Assembly: GCF_005771425.1 (NCBI RefSeq)
Contig: NZ_VBTZ01000001.1
Span: 62,001-126,000 of the forward strand
Source of the DNA: Methylocystis sp. B8
Lineage (GTDB): Bacteria > Pseudomonadota > Alphaproteobacteria > Rhizobiales > Beijerinckiaceae
Reading direction: 5' to 3'
DNA length: 64,000 bases
The notes below the pieces were generated by a model. It had not been told where the DNA came from. It saw nothing but the letters and a program-made list of their open reading frames with translations, and did not search any database. The translations under genes and the position numbers were made by a program. Below are positions 20,303-28,227 of the stretch, piece by piece (the stretch's first letter is position 1; each line of letters begins with the position of its first letter).

Positions 20303-21250
20303 ATGAAGAACGATACATCCTCAATTTTACGATCGCTGTATCGGCTCGCAGTGATCATGGGGGCGATGATCTGCTTTACGCCGTTCGGTTATGCGCAGAA
20401 TGTCAGCGCCCCAGTGAAGTTCGTCAACACGATCGGCCAGCTCATATATGTCGGAGTCTATGGCCCGACCGGCGCGAGTCTCCTCTCTGGAGTCACGTTC
20501 TCGGGCGGGTGTACGGTTGGCGGAAATGGGAATTACTTAGGCGTTCCGAAAGGCGCTATTTGCACGGGCTCGGTAAGCTGGCCTTCCGCGCAGAATAAAA
20601 TTTGTGCTGACACCACGCCGATGACAGGCTGTACGCCCGCCTCTCTGCAACCGATGACGCTTATTGAAGTATCCGGAACCCCTACGGGCCTCGGATACGA
20701 CATTAGCGTGATCCCAAGGCATGTGGACTCGAATGGGGTCGCCTGCAACGACCCACAATGGCTTCCAAACTGCCCTTACTACGACAACTCAAACACACAG
20801 TCCGTCAGCGGCGTCACCTATAATGTGGCCCAGCTAAATCCCAACCAAGTGAACCCTGCGAACCAACAGAATTTGCTTTCGTCGCCTCCCGGCTACTGCG
20901 CCAGCCAGGGTCCTGCGAATTACAATTTTGGAGTTAAAGTTTCCTGCAGTAAGGGCCATGCCGCTTTCGCCTGCGCAGGAACGCCCACATTGGGAAATGC
21001 AAAATATCCAAGCAGATGCGGTTACAGCGCACTTGCGCCGACTCTTCCAAATAACTGCAAAGGGAATTTGGGGACGGGCTGCTATCAAGCCTTCTTCAGC
21101 CCGATGAGCAACGGCGGCAGCAATCCTACGGGAACAGAAACCGGCGGGAGTCTGTACTACTGCGGCTATCCATCAGGCACAGTGCAGCCATATGACCAAT
21201 GCGCAAGCCTTAGCGATACGCTCACAATAATCTTCGCTTCGCCAAGGTAA
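20303..21250 (+). CDS. secreted cysteine-rich protein, possibly thaumatin-like
   Basis: A 315-residue protein beginning at the ATG with AAGGGAAG upstream (MKNDTSSIL); a longer in-frame start adds 21 poor residues. A signal peptide ends near GYAQ (about residue 31). The mature part has 14 Cys and is rich in Gly, Asn, Pro and Ser. Fold hints to thaumatin-like proteins: an N-terminal strand VKFVNTIGQLIYVGVYG, the central LIEVSGTPTGLGYDISVI (compare the family's AEFTL...YDVSLVDG), and the closing strand SDTLTIIFA. Exported, probably disulfide-bonded in the periplasm or outside. GC is visibly lower than in neighbours, and it starts 175 bases from tRNA-Leu. The family assignment is tentative. Confidence 0.6.
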   Translation: MKNDTSSILRSLYRLAVIMGAMICFTPFGYAQNVSAPVKFVNTIGQLIYVGVYGPTGASLLSGVTFSGGCTVGGNGNYLGVPKGAICTGSVSWPSAQNKICADTTPMTGCTPASLQPMTLIEVSGTPTGLGYDISVIPRHVDSNGVACNDPQWLPNCPYYDNSNTQSVSGVTYNVAQLNPNQVNPANQQNLLSSPPGYCASQGPANYNFGVKVSCSKGHAAFACAGTPTLGNAKYPSRCGYSALAPTLPNNCKGNLGTGCYQAFFSPMSNGGSNPTGTETGGSLYYCGYPSGTVQPYDQCASLSDTLTIIFASPR

Positions 21251-21323
21251 GTCTGGCGCAGGGCTTCGCTGGTCCGCAACTTGCTATCGCTTGTCAGAGG
21301 CTGGTTTTCTGAAAGCGACTCTG

Positions 21324-21692
21324 ATGGCGTTCACGACAATTTGTAACACCGGCGCCGTGAGCGAAGGCGGCATGGGCCTCTTTCATGCCGGCAAAAAGAG
21401 CGTGCTCCTGGTCTGGCCGACTGGGGGCGAACTCAAAGCCTATCGCGGGCGCTGTCCGCATGCCGACATGCCGTTGAGCGAAGCCACATTCAACGGGAAA
21501 ACCGTCACCTGTCCGCACCATCAATGGGGATTTGACAGCACAAGCGGCAAATGCGTGACGCATCTCGTCCCCAATGCGCTCCACCCCTATGCGCTTCGTG
21601 TGGAGGGTGACGAGATTCAGGTGGATGTCGGAATGATCAAGCCGGCGCGCGCCGGCGCGATTCCGACGAACCACAAGAGTTCAGTTCAATAG
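21324..21692 (+). CDS. Rieske [2Fe-2S] ferredoxin-type protein
   Basis: A 122-residue single-domain Rieske protein. The cluster ligands are in CPHADMPLSEATFNG (Cys-x-His) and TCPHHQWGFD (Cys-x2-His). This is the architecture of T4MO-type ferredoxins (TmoC) and of small Rieske electron carriers for oxygenases, but no oxygenase component lies nearby. I use the ATG at 21324 (MAFTTICNTG); a TTG 11 codons upstream is less likely. No signal peptide or Tat motif is visible, so it is cytoplasmic. Its stop overlaps the convergent TonB receptor stop by seven bases. Confidence 0.85.
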   Translation: MAFTTICNTGAVSEGGMGLFHAGKKSVLLVWPTGGELKAYRGRCPHADMPLSEATFNGKTVTCPHHQWGFDSTSGKCVTHLVPNALHPYALRVEGDEIQVDVGMIKPARAGAIPTNHKSSVQ

Positions 21693-24127
21693 GGACGCGG
21701 CGCCAGATACCCATCGAATATCGTTAAGGGTCCCATAAGCGTCACTCGCACTGCTGGCGGGTCCACGGGCTTGAAGTGGCGGTCCATGATGCCAATCGAC
21801 TCGCCGGGATGTGGAAACAACAGAAGGTCTTGCCGCACGAAGGAGCCGTAGCCAAAGGCGATCGCATCGCCGCGGTTATCGGTGATGTTGAAAGCGTCAA
21901 GCTGCGCTTTCCACCCATTTTCGAAGCGATAGCCGAGGCGAGCGTTGAGCGTGCCCGCCGGAACGGATTGAATTTGTCCATCCTCGGTCAGCGGCCTCGC
22001 GCCAAAATATCGGTAACGCAGCGCGCCGAACCAACCAGTCCTTTCGCCAATCTCAAGGCCGCCGGTGGCGACGACGGTTGGCGCATTGGTCAGATAATTG
22101 CCGGGACTATTGCCGCGCACATTCCAGGGGAAGATCGCGTCGTTCTCCGTTCCGCCAGTGACGATGCTGGTGTAGATCGCCTGCTGAACGGCGTCGTGGC
22201 CACGAAACCGCGCATGAGTGGCGGAGACTTCGCCGTCGAGGCTGAGCCAAGTCGTCGGCGTGTAGCGGCCGGTCCATTCGAATCCATACCTTCGGCTCGG
22301 TCGCCCGAACACGGTGGTGCCTTCGTCGCCTTGAAATAAATTTTCAGAGTCGAAGTCTTGCCACCAGAGGGACAGTGAAGTGTCCAGCCCCTCAAGAAGC
22401 GCTTTCGTGCGGACGCCCGCTTCGGCCCCGCGAGTCTTTACGAGTAATGGCGCGGATAGAACCGAACCCTGGTCTGCGAATGGCGTTCCGTTGTGGGGGT
22501 CGAGATGCTCAACCGTGCCGCGCGCGTCGGTGCTCTGTAGTCCCTCCCCGAAGTTGAGAAAGAACTCGCTGTTGTTGAAAGGCCCAAGCACTAGGCCCGC
22601 CTTCGGACTGCCCATAGTTTGCGAGTTGCTTCCAGAGTTGAAAGGTCTGGTCCAGGCGAAGCAATTCTCGGTATCTATCCCGCTGAAACAGAAGCCGCCG
22701 CTGCCGTCCCCGCGGAATGGCGCGCCAAACGGCGTCTGGATGGAATTGACCGATGCTGCGAGATAATCAAAGCGGCCGCCAATCGTCGTGCGCAGCCAGG
22801 GCGACCAAAAGACTGTCGTGTCAGTCCATAGGCTGAGATTGCCTTCCTTGATGTAATCGTCGCGAGGCGTATCAAAAGGATTGCGCGCGAAGCTGTCTTG
22901 CAGACCGTTGCGGATGTCGTCATAACGCCCCTGTAGACCTACGCGAGTGATGATGGGCGTTTCGCCAACATTCCAATTCATGCCGTGCACAAAATTCGTG
23001 CCCAAGATCGTGCGCCGGTCAAAGTTCTGGAACTGATCGCCAAGATCCGGATGTTCCAAAATGCCCGTCGTCATATCCCAAAGGTTGAGCGTCGTGCGGA
23101 TCACGTAACCTTCGAGGCGTGAAAACGTGTTCTCGTTTGTCTCGCTCCAGCGCGCGGACAGGCTGCAGCGGTTCGAATTGCCATGCGTCGTCGGATCGAG
23201 CGTTCCCCAGCGGGAAAGCAGGCCTTCGTCGACCGTACGCTGTGGAATTTGGTCGGTCGCGTTCCAGTGATTGCTGTAGGCCATCGCCGTCAATGAAACG
23301 CCATTCGCCTGGGTGCCTTGGCTCCAGCGAATGAAGGCGTTCAGCTTCTTAGTGTTCTCGGCGATTTCCCATGGGCCGTTATAGTGATTGGCCTCGGCCA
23401 CGGCGAGCAGGTCGCCGCCTTGGACCGCCCAGGATTTTGCAACAACCGAGCGCGCCCAGCCAAAGCTGCCGCCCGTGACGGACAGTATCCCTTCGGGCAG
23501 CCGATCGAGATATTGCATGTTTATTTGGCCCGCCGAGGCAAAAATGCCGCCGTCGGCGAAATAGGGGCCCTTTCGCACTTCGACTGTGCTGAAAAGCTCG
23601 GGGATGATGAAATTGGCGTCGGCGTAACCCTGGCCATGCGCGTGTGACGGCATATTGATCGGCATGCCGTCGATCCACAGGGCAAGGTCGTTGCCATGGT
23701 CGAGCGCGAAGCCGCGGATGAAATATTGCATCGCCTTGCCCGAACCCGAGTGCTGCGCAACAAGCAACCCCGGCACGATTTCGAGAGCTTCGGTCGGTTG
23801 GGCAAAGGGTATCGCGTTAACCTGCGCGCCTGTGAAAGTTCTCGCGCTAGAAGATGTGTCGGGCGCTTTGGGCTGGGATAGAGGCGCCCTCGCATCAGCC
23901 AAGGACCAGGGTACCGCTGCAGTGGGGCCGAGGTCAGCGCTCGGCGCGCTTGGGGCGCTGACTGATGTTGCCCCTGTGGGGCGTGGTCCGGGTATCATGA
24001 CCTTCGTAACACGCGCTTTCTTGCCGCCGACGTCGATCGTTGGGAGGCGCTGCTGGGCGGAAGCGGTCGTGCAGGCGAGAGTCAAGGCGAAGGCGCTGAC
24101 GCCCAATGAGATTTGATGACGGAACAT
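21686..24127 (-). CDS. TonB-dependent outer-membrane receptor
   Basis: An 813-residue receptor. The signal peptide ends ACTTASAQQ (about residue 25). The plug domain spans about 90-215, with EALEIVPGLLVAQHSGSGKA, YFIRGFALDHGNDLALWIDG and the unusual run MPINMPSHAHGQGYADANF. A 22-strand barrel follows and ends at SFVRQDLLLFPHPGE and later strands. The DHG...DG.P.N.P.HAHGQGY run marks one subfamily of TonB receptors whose ligand I cannot name. No canonical TonB box is seen in the first 60 residues. AAAGGAA precedes the ATG. The Cys-rich secreted protein gene 145 bases upstream on the same strand suggests a metal or metal-chelate ligand (inference). Confidence 0.9.
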   Translation of the reverse strand: MFRHQISLGVSAFALTLACTTASAQQRLPTIDVGGKKARVTKVMIPGPRPTGATSVSAPSAPSADLGPTAAVPWSLADARAPLSQPKAPDTSSSARTFTGAQVNAIPFAQPTEALEIVPGLLVAQHSGSGKAMQYFIRGFALDHGNDLALWIDGMPINMPSHAHGQGYADANFIIPELFSTVEVRKGPYFADGGIFASAGQINMQYLDRLPEGILSVTGGSFGWARSVVAKSWAVQGGDLLAVAEANHYNGPWEIAENTKKLNAFIRWSQGTQANGVSLTAMAYSNHWNATDQIPQRTVDEGLLSRWGTLDPTTHGNSNRCSLSARWSETNENTFSRLEGYVIRTTLNLWDMTTGILEHPDLGDQFQNFDRRTILGTNFVHGMNWNVGETPIITRVGLQGRYDDIRNGLQDSFARNPFDTPRDDYIKEGNLSLWTDTTVFWSPWLRTTIGGRFDYLAASVNSIQTPFGAPFRGDGSGGFCFSGIDTENCFAWTRPFNSGSNSQTMGSPKAGLVLGPFNNSEFFLNFGEGLQSTDARGTVEHLDPHNGTPFADQGSVLSAPLLVKTRGAEAGVRTKALLEGLDTSLSLWWQDFDSENLFQGDEGTTVFGRPSRRYGFEWTGRYTPTTWLSLDGEVSATHARFRGHDAVQQAIYTSIVTGGTENDAIFPWNVRGNSPGNYLTNAPTVVATGGLEIGERTGWFGALRYRYFGARPLTEDGQIQSVPAGTLNARLGYRFENGWKAQLDAFNITDNRGDAIAFGYGSFVRQDLLLFPHPGESIGIMDRHFKPVDPPAVRVTLMGPLTIFDGYLAPRPY

Positions 24128-24272
24128 AGAAATTCCTTTGATCGAAGCTCTCGGCGGGCGCGTGTTGTGGGCGCCGGCGAGTATGAACCTCGAAGATGAT
24201 TGGAAGGGATGCTTCCCGATTGCTTGGAAGCACGCTTGTCAAGGCCGCTGAGAAAACGGACCAGTACTGCAA

Positions 24273-24632
24273 TCAGGATCGAATTGGAGGAGCGCGTGCA
24301 CGGTTTCCTTTGGAGGATGCTTGTAGCTCTCCAGTGACCAAGACCGCTGAGTTGCGCCGATAGACGACCTGATAGGCGACGCCGACCGACGTCGCTGAAG
24401 CCTCAAGAAAAACTCCGCCATCGCAACAGATCTGGCACTGTGAACACGCGTGGTCCCCTTCCTGATTGGAAGAAGGTGAGTCTCGGTCGGCGCCTAAGAC
24501 GAGGGCCACGCATTTGTGGAGATGCGCGCTAGATGCCTTTGCAGATGCGGCGAGACAAATTTTCTCGTTGCTCGCCGTGATCAGAGCGAGCGCAAGGACG
24601 ATTAAATAAAGACGACGTGTGAAGCTGCGCAT
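24273..24632 (-). CDS. small secreted cysteine-rich protein (DUF2946-like)
   Basis: A 119-residue protein with a signal peptide (LIVLALALITASNEKICLA). The mature part contains the Cys cluster HACSQCQICCDGG and several His, resembling DUF2946-type periplasmic proteins, many of which occur next to TonB receptors or copper genes. The length and single Cys cluster fit, but the assignment rests on this motif alone. It lies upstream of the TonB receptor on the same strand, so the pair may be one operon for metal or metal-chelate handling. Function is unproven. Confidence 0.6.
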   Translation of the reverse strand: MRSFTRRLYLIVLALALITASNEKICLAASAKASSAHLHKCVALVLGADRDSPSSNQEGDHACSQCQICCDGGVFLEASATSVGVAYQVVYRRNSAVLVTGELQASSKGNRARAPPIRS

Positions 24633-24865
24633 CTGATACCGTGCTCAAGGCCGGTCAAAAGAAGCCTGTAGCGAATTGCAGGCGAGCGTCAATTATCGAA
24701 TAAATTCCAAATTTGATTTCGCCCGTGTGTGGCCTTTTGGTCACTGATTTTGACAAACTGTTTCTGGGCAGAAACAGTTTGGACACATGCTGCTACACAA
24801 AAGCTCCTTTTCTTGTGCTTATCGGCTGTGGCCATTGCCCAAAAAGCTTGCAAGAGGAGAGCATC

Positions 24866-25534
24866 GTGTTGGTTTGCGACAAGTATGAGTCGCCGAATTT
24901 GAGCGTTGTCGGTCTAGCGGAATTGCACCAATTTGGATTGAACGTTCGCGATATTCTCTCTCGTATTAGAGAACTCGATCGCCAGCTCTATTCGCAGACA
25001 TGCCAGGGCGTAGGCAGCTTGCGCCAATGGCTTCCTATATTCTCGCAAAACCCCGAGACATGGCGAGCAATCCTGGCCGGGAACCGCGATCTTGCAGCCT
25101 ATTGGCAAACGGCCGTGGTGGAAGACGACCTGTACTTCGGCTTAAAATCGGGCGTGTCTGGCGAAGCGAAATTGCTCGCCTCCCCATATAAAAATTTGAA
25201 CCAACAAGGAATCTACAACCTCTATTTCGTTTCAATTTGCGTCAGTCCGCGCTTTCGCGGAGTCGAGACAAATTTGGCTTTGATCGAGTCGTTTTTCTCG
25301 ATGCTCGACCGGCTTTCCAGCAACGGAGTTTTCTTCAAAGAAGTCACCGGGTCCGTATGTTCACCTGACGGCGAGCAAATATGTAAGACGTTCCGGCTCA
25401 ATTACCTGCGAGACAACACAATCGGAAAAATTTATTCCGGATCGGTTGGAAGCATGATTGACCGATTCAAAGGCCCGCTAAGCGCCCGATTTCCCCGATT
25501 GTTGGAGAATTATCAGAGCGCAAGACTTTCCTAG
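24866..25534 (+). CDS. hypothetical protein, possibly GNAT-like acyltransferase
   Basis: A 222-residue protein if it starts at the GTG at 24866, which has a strong AGAGGAGA Shine-Dalgarno five bases upstream. The open frame extends to a TTG at 24713, but that extra part reads as Cys-rich, non-protein-like sequence. The segment YNLYFVSICVSPRFRGVETNLALIE matches the GNAT core (strand 4 plus the R/Q-x-x-G-x-G/A-like acetyl-CoA loop, here RFRGVETN), with an Asn-containing helix after it (LRDNT). An N-acyltransferase is plausible but not proven. Base composition is the most AT-rich of any long gene in the window, so it is probably acquired. Confidence 0.5.
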   Translation: MLVCDKYESPNLSVVGLAELHQFGLNVRDILSRIRELDRQLYSQTCQGVGSLRQWLPIFSQNPETWRAILAGNRDLAAYWQTAVVEDDLYFGLKSGVSGEAKLLASPYKNLNQQGIYNLYFVSICVSPRFRGVETNLALIESFFSMLDRLSSNGVFFKEVTGSVCSPDGEQICKTFRLNYLRDNTIGKIYSGSVGSMIDRFKGPLSARFPRLLENYQSARLS

Positions 25535-25654
25535 AAGAGCGGCGGGGGAGATAGCATCCGTGATGCAAGGCTAGGAAAAGGTGGCGAACGAACGAATTGA
25601 TGGTTCAAGACCAAGCTCGCCGCGCTTCTGTCTCTGAAGGCAAAGGGGACCGAT

Positions 25655-27094
25655 TCACGCAGCTTGCCCAGAGCCATGAGATTTTGCGCCTTCGTCGCCC
25701 GCCAGCCGACTGCGCCTGCGCCCATAAAGAAAATAGACGGCGAGGCCGATCGCCATCCAGATCGCAAAGCGCTCCCAGGCGACTGCCGGAAGACGCGACA
25801 AGAGCCAAAGCGAGAAGCCGATGCCGACGAGCGGCGTGAAAGGAACGAAAGGCGCGCGAAAGCTGCGGCGCGCATCCGGCCTCGTGCGCCGCAGCACGAT
25901 GATCGCTGAACAGATGACGACGAAGGCGGAGAGCGTGCCGATATTCACAAGCTCCGCTACTTCCTTGATCGGATAAAGCGCGGCGACGAGCGCGGTCAGC
26001 GCACCGGCGATCAGCGTTGGCCGATAAGGCGTGTGGAAGCGCGGATGTAGCTTCGAAAACCATGCCGGCAGCAAACCGTCGCGGCTCATGGCGAACCAGA
26101 TGCGCGCGCAGGCGAGAAGAAAAGCGAGCATAACGCTGATGATGCCGGCGACCGCGGCAAGCGACACGATGAAAGCGACCCAGGGCAGGCCGAGCGACGC
26201 GAAAGCGGTCGCAACCGGCGCCGGATTATCGAGCGTGTCGTAGCGCACGACGCCGGTGAGCACGAGCGCCATCGCAATATAGAGGGTGAGCGCCACGACG
26301 AGCGACAGAAGAACGGCGCGCGGCACGTCGCGCTGCGGCGCGCGGGCTTCTTCGGCGGCGGTCGTCAGCGTGTCGTAGCCGAACACGGCGAAGAACACGA
26401 CGGCCGCGCCTTGCGCGACGCCGGAAAAGCCGAAAGGCATGAAGGGCGACCAGTTCTCTATGCGCACATGGGGGATGCCCGCTGCAATCACCAACAGCGC
26501 CGCGGCGATCTTTATGACGACCATCGCCGTGTTGAAGCGCGCGCCAAGCTCGACGCGCAGTGTCAGCAAGCCTGCGACGCCAAGCGCGCCAAGGGCAGCG
26601 AAGAGATCGACGATGCGGCCCACGCCCGTTCCCGACGCGCCGCTCGCCCATTCAGGAAGCGCGATGCCAAATTGTGAGATGAGCGCCTGCAAATAGGCGG
26701 ACCAACCGATCGCCACCACGGCGACGACGAGCGAATATTCGAGGAGAAGGTCCCAGCCGATAATCCAGGCGGCAAGTTCGCCGAGCACCGCATAGGCGTA
26801 TGTGTAGGCGCTGCCGGCGACGGGAATCATGCCGGCGAATTCGGCATAGGAGAGCGCCGCCGCGGCGCTGGCGACGCCGGCGATCAGGAAGGAGAGCGAG
26901 ACGCCTGGTCCCGCCTGAGTCGCCGCGACGACGCCGGTCAGCACGAAAATGCCGACGCCGATCAATCCGCCAAGGCCAATTCCAGTGAGCTGCCAGACGC
27001 CCAGCACGCGACGAAAACCGCCTGATCGGTCGGCTTCGGCTTGCAGCGATTCGATGGATTTGGCGCGCAGCAGCGGAGAGGAAAGCTTCATCAA
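25655..27094 (-). CDS. APC-family amino acid permease
   Basis: A 479-residue inner-membrane protein with 12 predicted helices, similar to cationic amino acid transporters such as YfnA/YhdG. Family signatures include GVWQLTGIGLGGLIGVGIFVL in helix 1 (the unwound GIGxGIF motif, split here) and AGMIPVAGSAYTYAYAVLGE in helix 3. The C-terminus ends with RRSRLAGDEGAKSH. It imports amino acids by proton or exchange coupling; the exact substrate is unknown. Start options MMKLSS differ by one residue. Stands alone with a 141-base gap to the SmbP gene. Confidence 0.92.
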   Translation of the reverse strand: MMKLSSPLLRAKSIESLQAEADRSGGFRRVLGVWQLTGIGLGGLIGVGIFVLTGVVAATQAGPGVSLSFLIAGVASAAAALSYAEFAGMIPVAGSAYTYAYAVLGELAAWIIGWDLLLEYSLVVAVVAIGWSAYLQALISQFGIALPEWASGASGTGVGRIVDLFAALGALGVAGLLTLRVELGARFNTAMVVIKIAAALLVIAAGIPHVRIENWSPFMPFGFSGVAQGAAVVFFAVFGYDTLTTAAEEARAPQRDVPRAVLLSLVVALTLYIAMALVLTGVVRYDTLDNPAPVATAFASLGLPWVAFIVSLAAVAGIISVMLAFLLACARIWFAMSRDGLLPAWFSKLHPRFHTPYRPTLIAGALTALVAALYPIKEVAELVNIGTLSAFVVICSAIIVLRRTRPDARRSFRAPFVPFTPLVGIGFSLWLLSRLPAVAWERFAIWMAIGLAVYFLYGRRRSRLAGDEGAKSHGSGQAA

Positions 27095-27180
27095 AGGGCC
27101 CGTCGGCAGGCGTATCCGCCACGACGTCCTTAAGCGATCCGGCCGGCGCTGTCATGGACGTAGAGCTTCATGCAGGCCAC

Positions 27181-27210
27181 AAAAAAGAGCGGCCCTACTC
27201 GGACCGCTCT
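27181..27210 (-). terminator. Rho-independent terminator of the SmbP gene
   Basis: On the minus strand a 10-bp stem (AGAGCGGTCC/GGGCCGCTCT with one G-U pair) is followed by TTTTTT. It lies about 25 bases past the SmbP stop, in the right orientation. Confidence 0.8.
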
Positions 27211-27235
27211 CTTGTTCTGTCAAAGGCGATTCAGC

Positions 27236-27574
27236 CTATTTCTTCGCGGCCTCGAGATGGGTCAGCGCTTCTTCGGCGTGTTTGGTCGCGACATCGGCGT
27301 GTTTCTGCTTGCCGTGGTCGATGGCCATTTCGAGATGCGAGATGCCCTGTTTCGTATGCTCGTTCGGCTTTTCGGCTTCGGCGGCCTTGGCATGCTTGAG
27401 GCCTTCTTCCGCATGCATCGTCAGAGCGTCGGCCTTTCCAGCCTTGCCTTCCTGGATTGCCTGTTTGGTGTGGGTGATGGCTTCGCCCAAATGATCCTCC
27501 GCGTAGGCCAATCGTGGCGCGAAGAAAGCTGCAATGGATAGAGCCAGAGCGGTTGCAAAAATCCTGCGATTCAT
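27236..27574 (-). CDS. small metal-binding protein (SmbP family)
   Basis: A 112-residue periplasmic protein. Start at MNRRIF is supported by GAGG upstream; a longer Met is nine codons earlier. The signal peptide ends at AYA before EDHLGE. The mature part is helical with repeated Lys/His/Glu-spaced units (HLGEAITHTKQAIQEG, HAEEGLKHAKAAE, HLEMAIDHGKQKH, HAEEALTHLEAAK), the hallmark of SmbP from Nitrosomonas, which binds several divalent metals. The roughly 7-residue spacing of His suggests a four-helix metal sponge. Followed by a strong terminator. Confidence 0.85.
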   Translation of the reverse strand: MNRRIFATALALSIAAFFAPRLAYAEDHLGEAITHTKQAIQEGKAGKADALTMHAEEGLKHAKAAEAEKPNEHTKQGISHLEMAIDHGKQKHADVATKHAEEALTHLEAAKK

Positions 27575-27697
27575 AGACGTCTCCTCGTTGTTTCGCCGCA
27601 TGACCGTAAATATGGTCGCTTCGGCTCCCGTATCGAGGGCCTGACCGTAATTCTCAATCGCGGCGAAACGTCCGAGGCATTCAGCTTCGTAGCGCTC

Positions 27698-28099
27698 TCA
27701 CTGCCGGTCGGCCGCGTAAAGCTCGCAGCTTTCGCCAAACTCCGCGAGGCCGCCTTCAAGGAATGAGGCGAGAAGCGGAACGCCGAGCAGATAGGCCGAT
27801 GTGGACCCTTCATGCCGCGCCCGCGCTTGAGCGACAGCCTCGTTCCATTCGCTGGCGGCAAAATCGCCGCGTCCCACCCACATTAGCGCGACCAGTTCGA
27901 TCTGCTCGTCGATGTCCATGGATTCGATAAAGGACGAAATCTCGTCGCGCGTGGTGGCGAACGCGTCCTCAGTCAAAACGCTGACGAAATGATCATCCGT
28001 GGGATTGGAGGCGTCCGCGTCCATGCCCTCGTCTTCGCTTTCAAGCTCGCGCGCTTTGACGGCGACGAAGCAGACCTTGTCCGTATTGATCGTGGGCAT
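27698..28099 (-). CDS. DUF3775 family protein
   Basis: A 133-residue acidic cytoplasmic protein of a family found mainly in Hyphomicrobiales, function unknown. I start at MPTINTDKVCFVAVKARE; the frame has an earlier Met with a poor N-terminus. Recognised by TINTDKVCFVAVKARELE, the central TRDEISSFIESMDIDEQIELVALMWVGRG (shown in part) and the closing LEGGLAEFGESC. It lies 128 bases from the alanine dehydrogenase start, which is divergent. Confidence 0.8.
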   Translation of the reverse strand: MPTINTDKVCFVAVKARELESEDEGMDADASNPTDDHFVSVLTEDAFATTRDEISSFIESMDIDEQIELVALMWVGRGDFAASEWNEAVAQARARHEGSTSAYLLGVPLLASFLEGGLAEFGESCELYAADRQ

Positions 28100-28227
28100 C
28101 GCTCTTCTCGCCTCTTCGCTAAAACTTGCTTGACCTTCGCCCTTGTGGCGAAGGGACGCCCTTTGCATATATCTCTCCGAGGCGAGATTTTTATAGAGAA
28201 TCGACGCCACTTTTTTTGGAGCCGGAA

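Noticed and set aside
24713-24865. Longer N-terminus of the GNAT-like gene
   Set aside because: TTG start without a ribosome site, Cys-rich improbable sequence, and a strong site before the internal GTG.
20100-25655. Second copy of the tRNA-Leu 3' end as an att site
   Set aside because: I found no matching repeat downstream and no integrase, so integration at the tRNA remains unproven.
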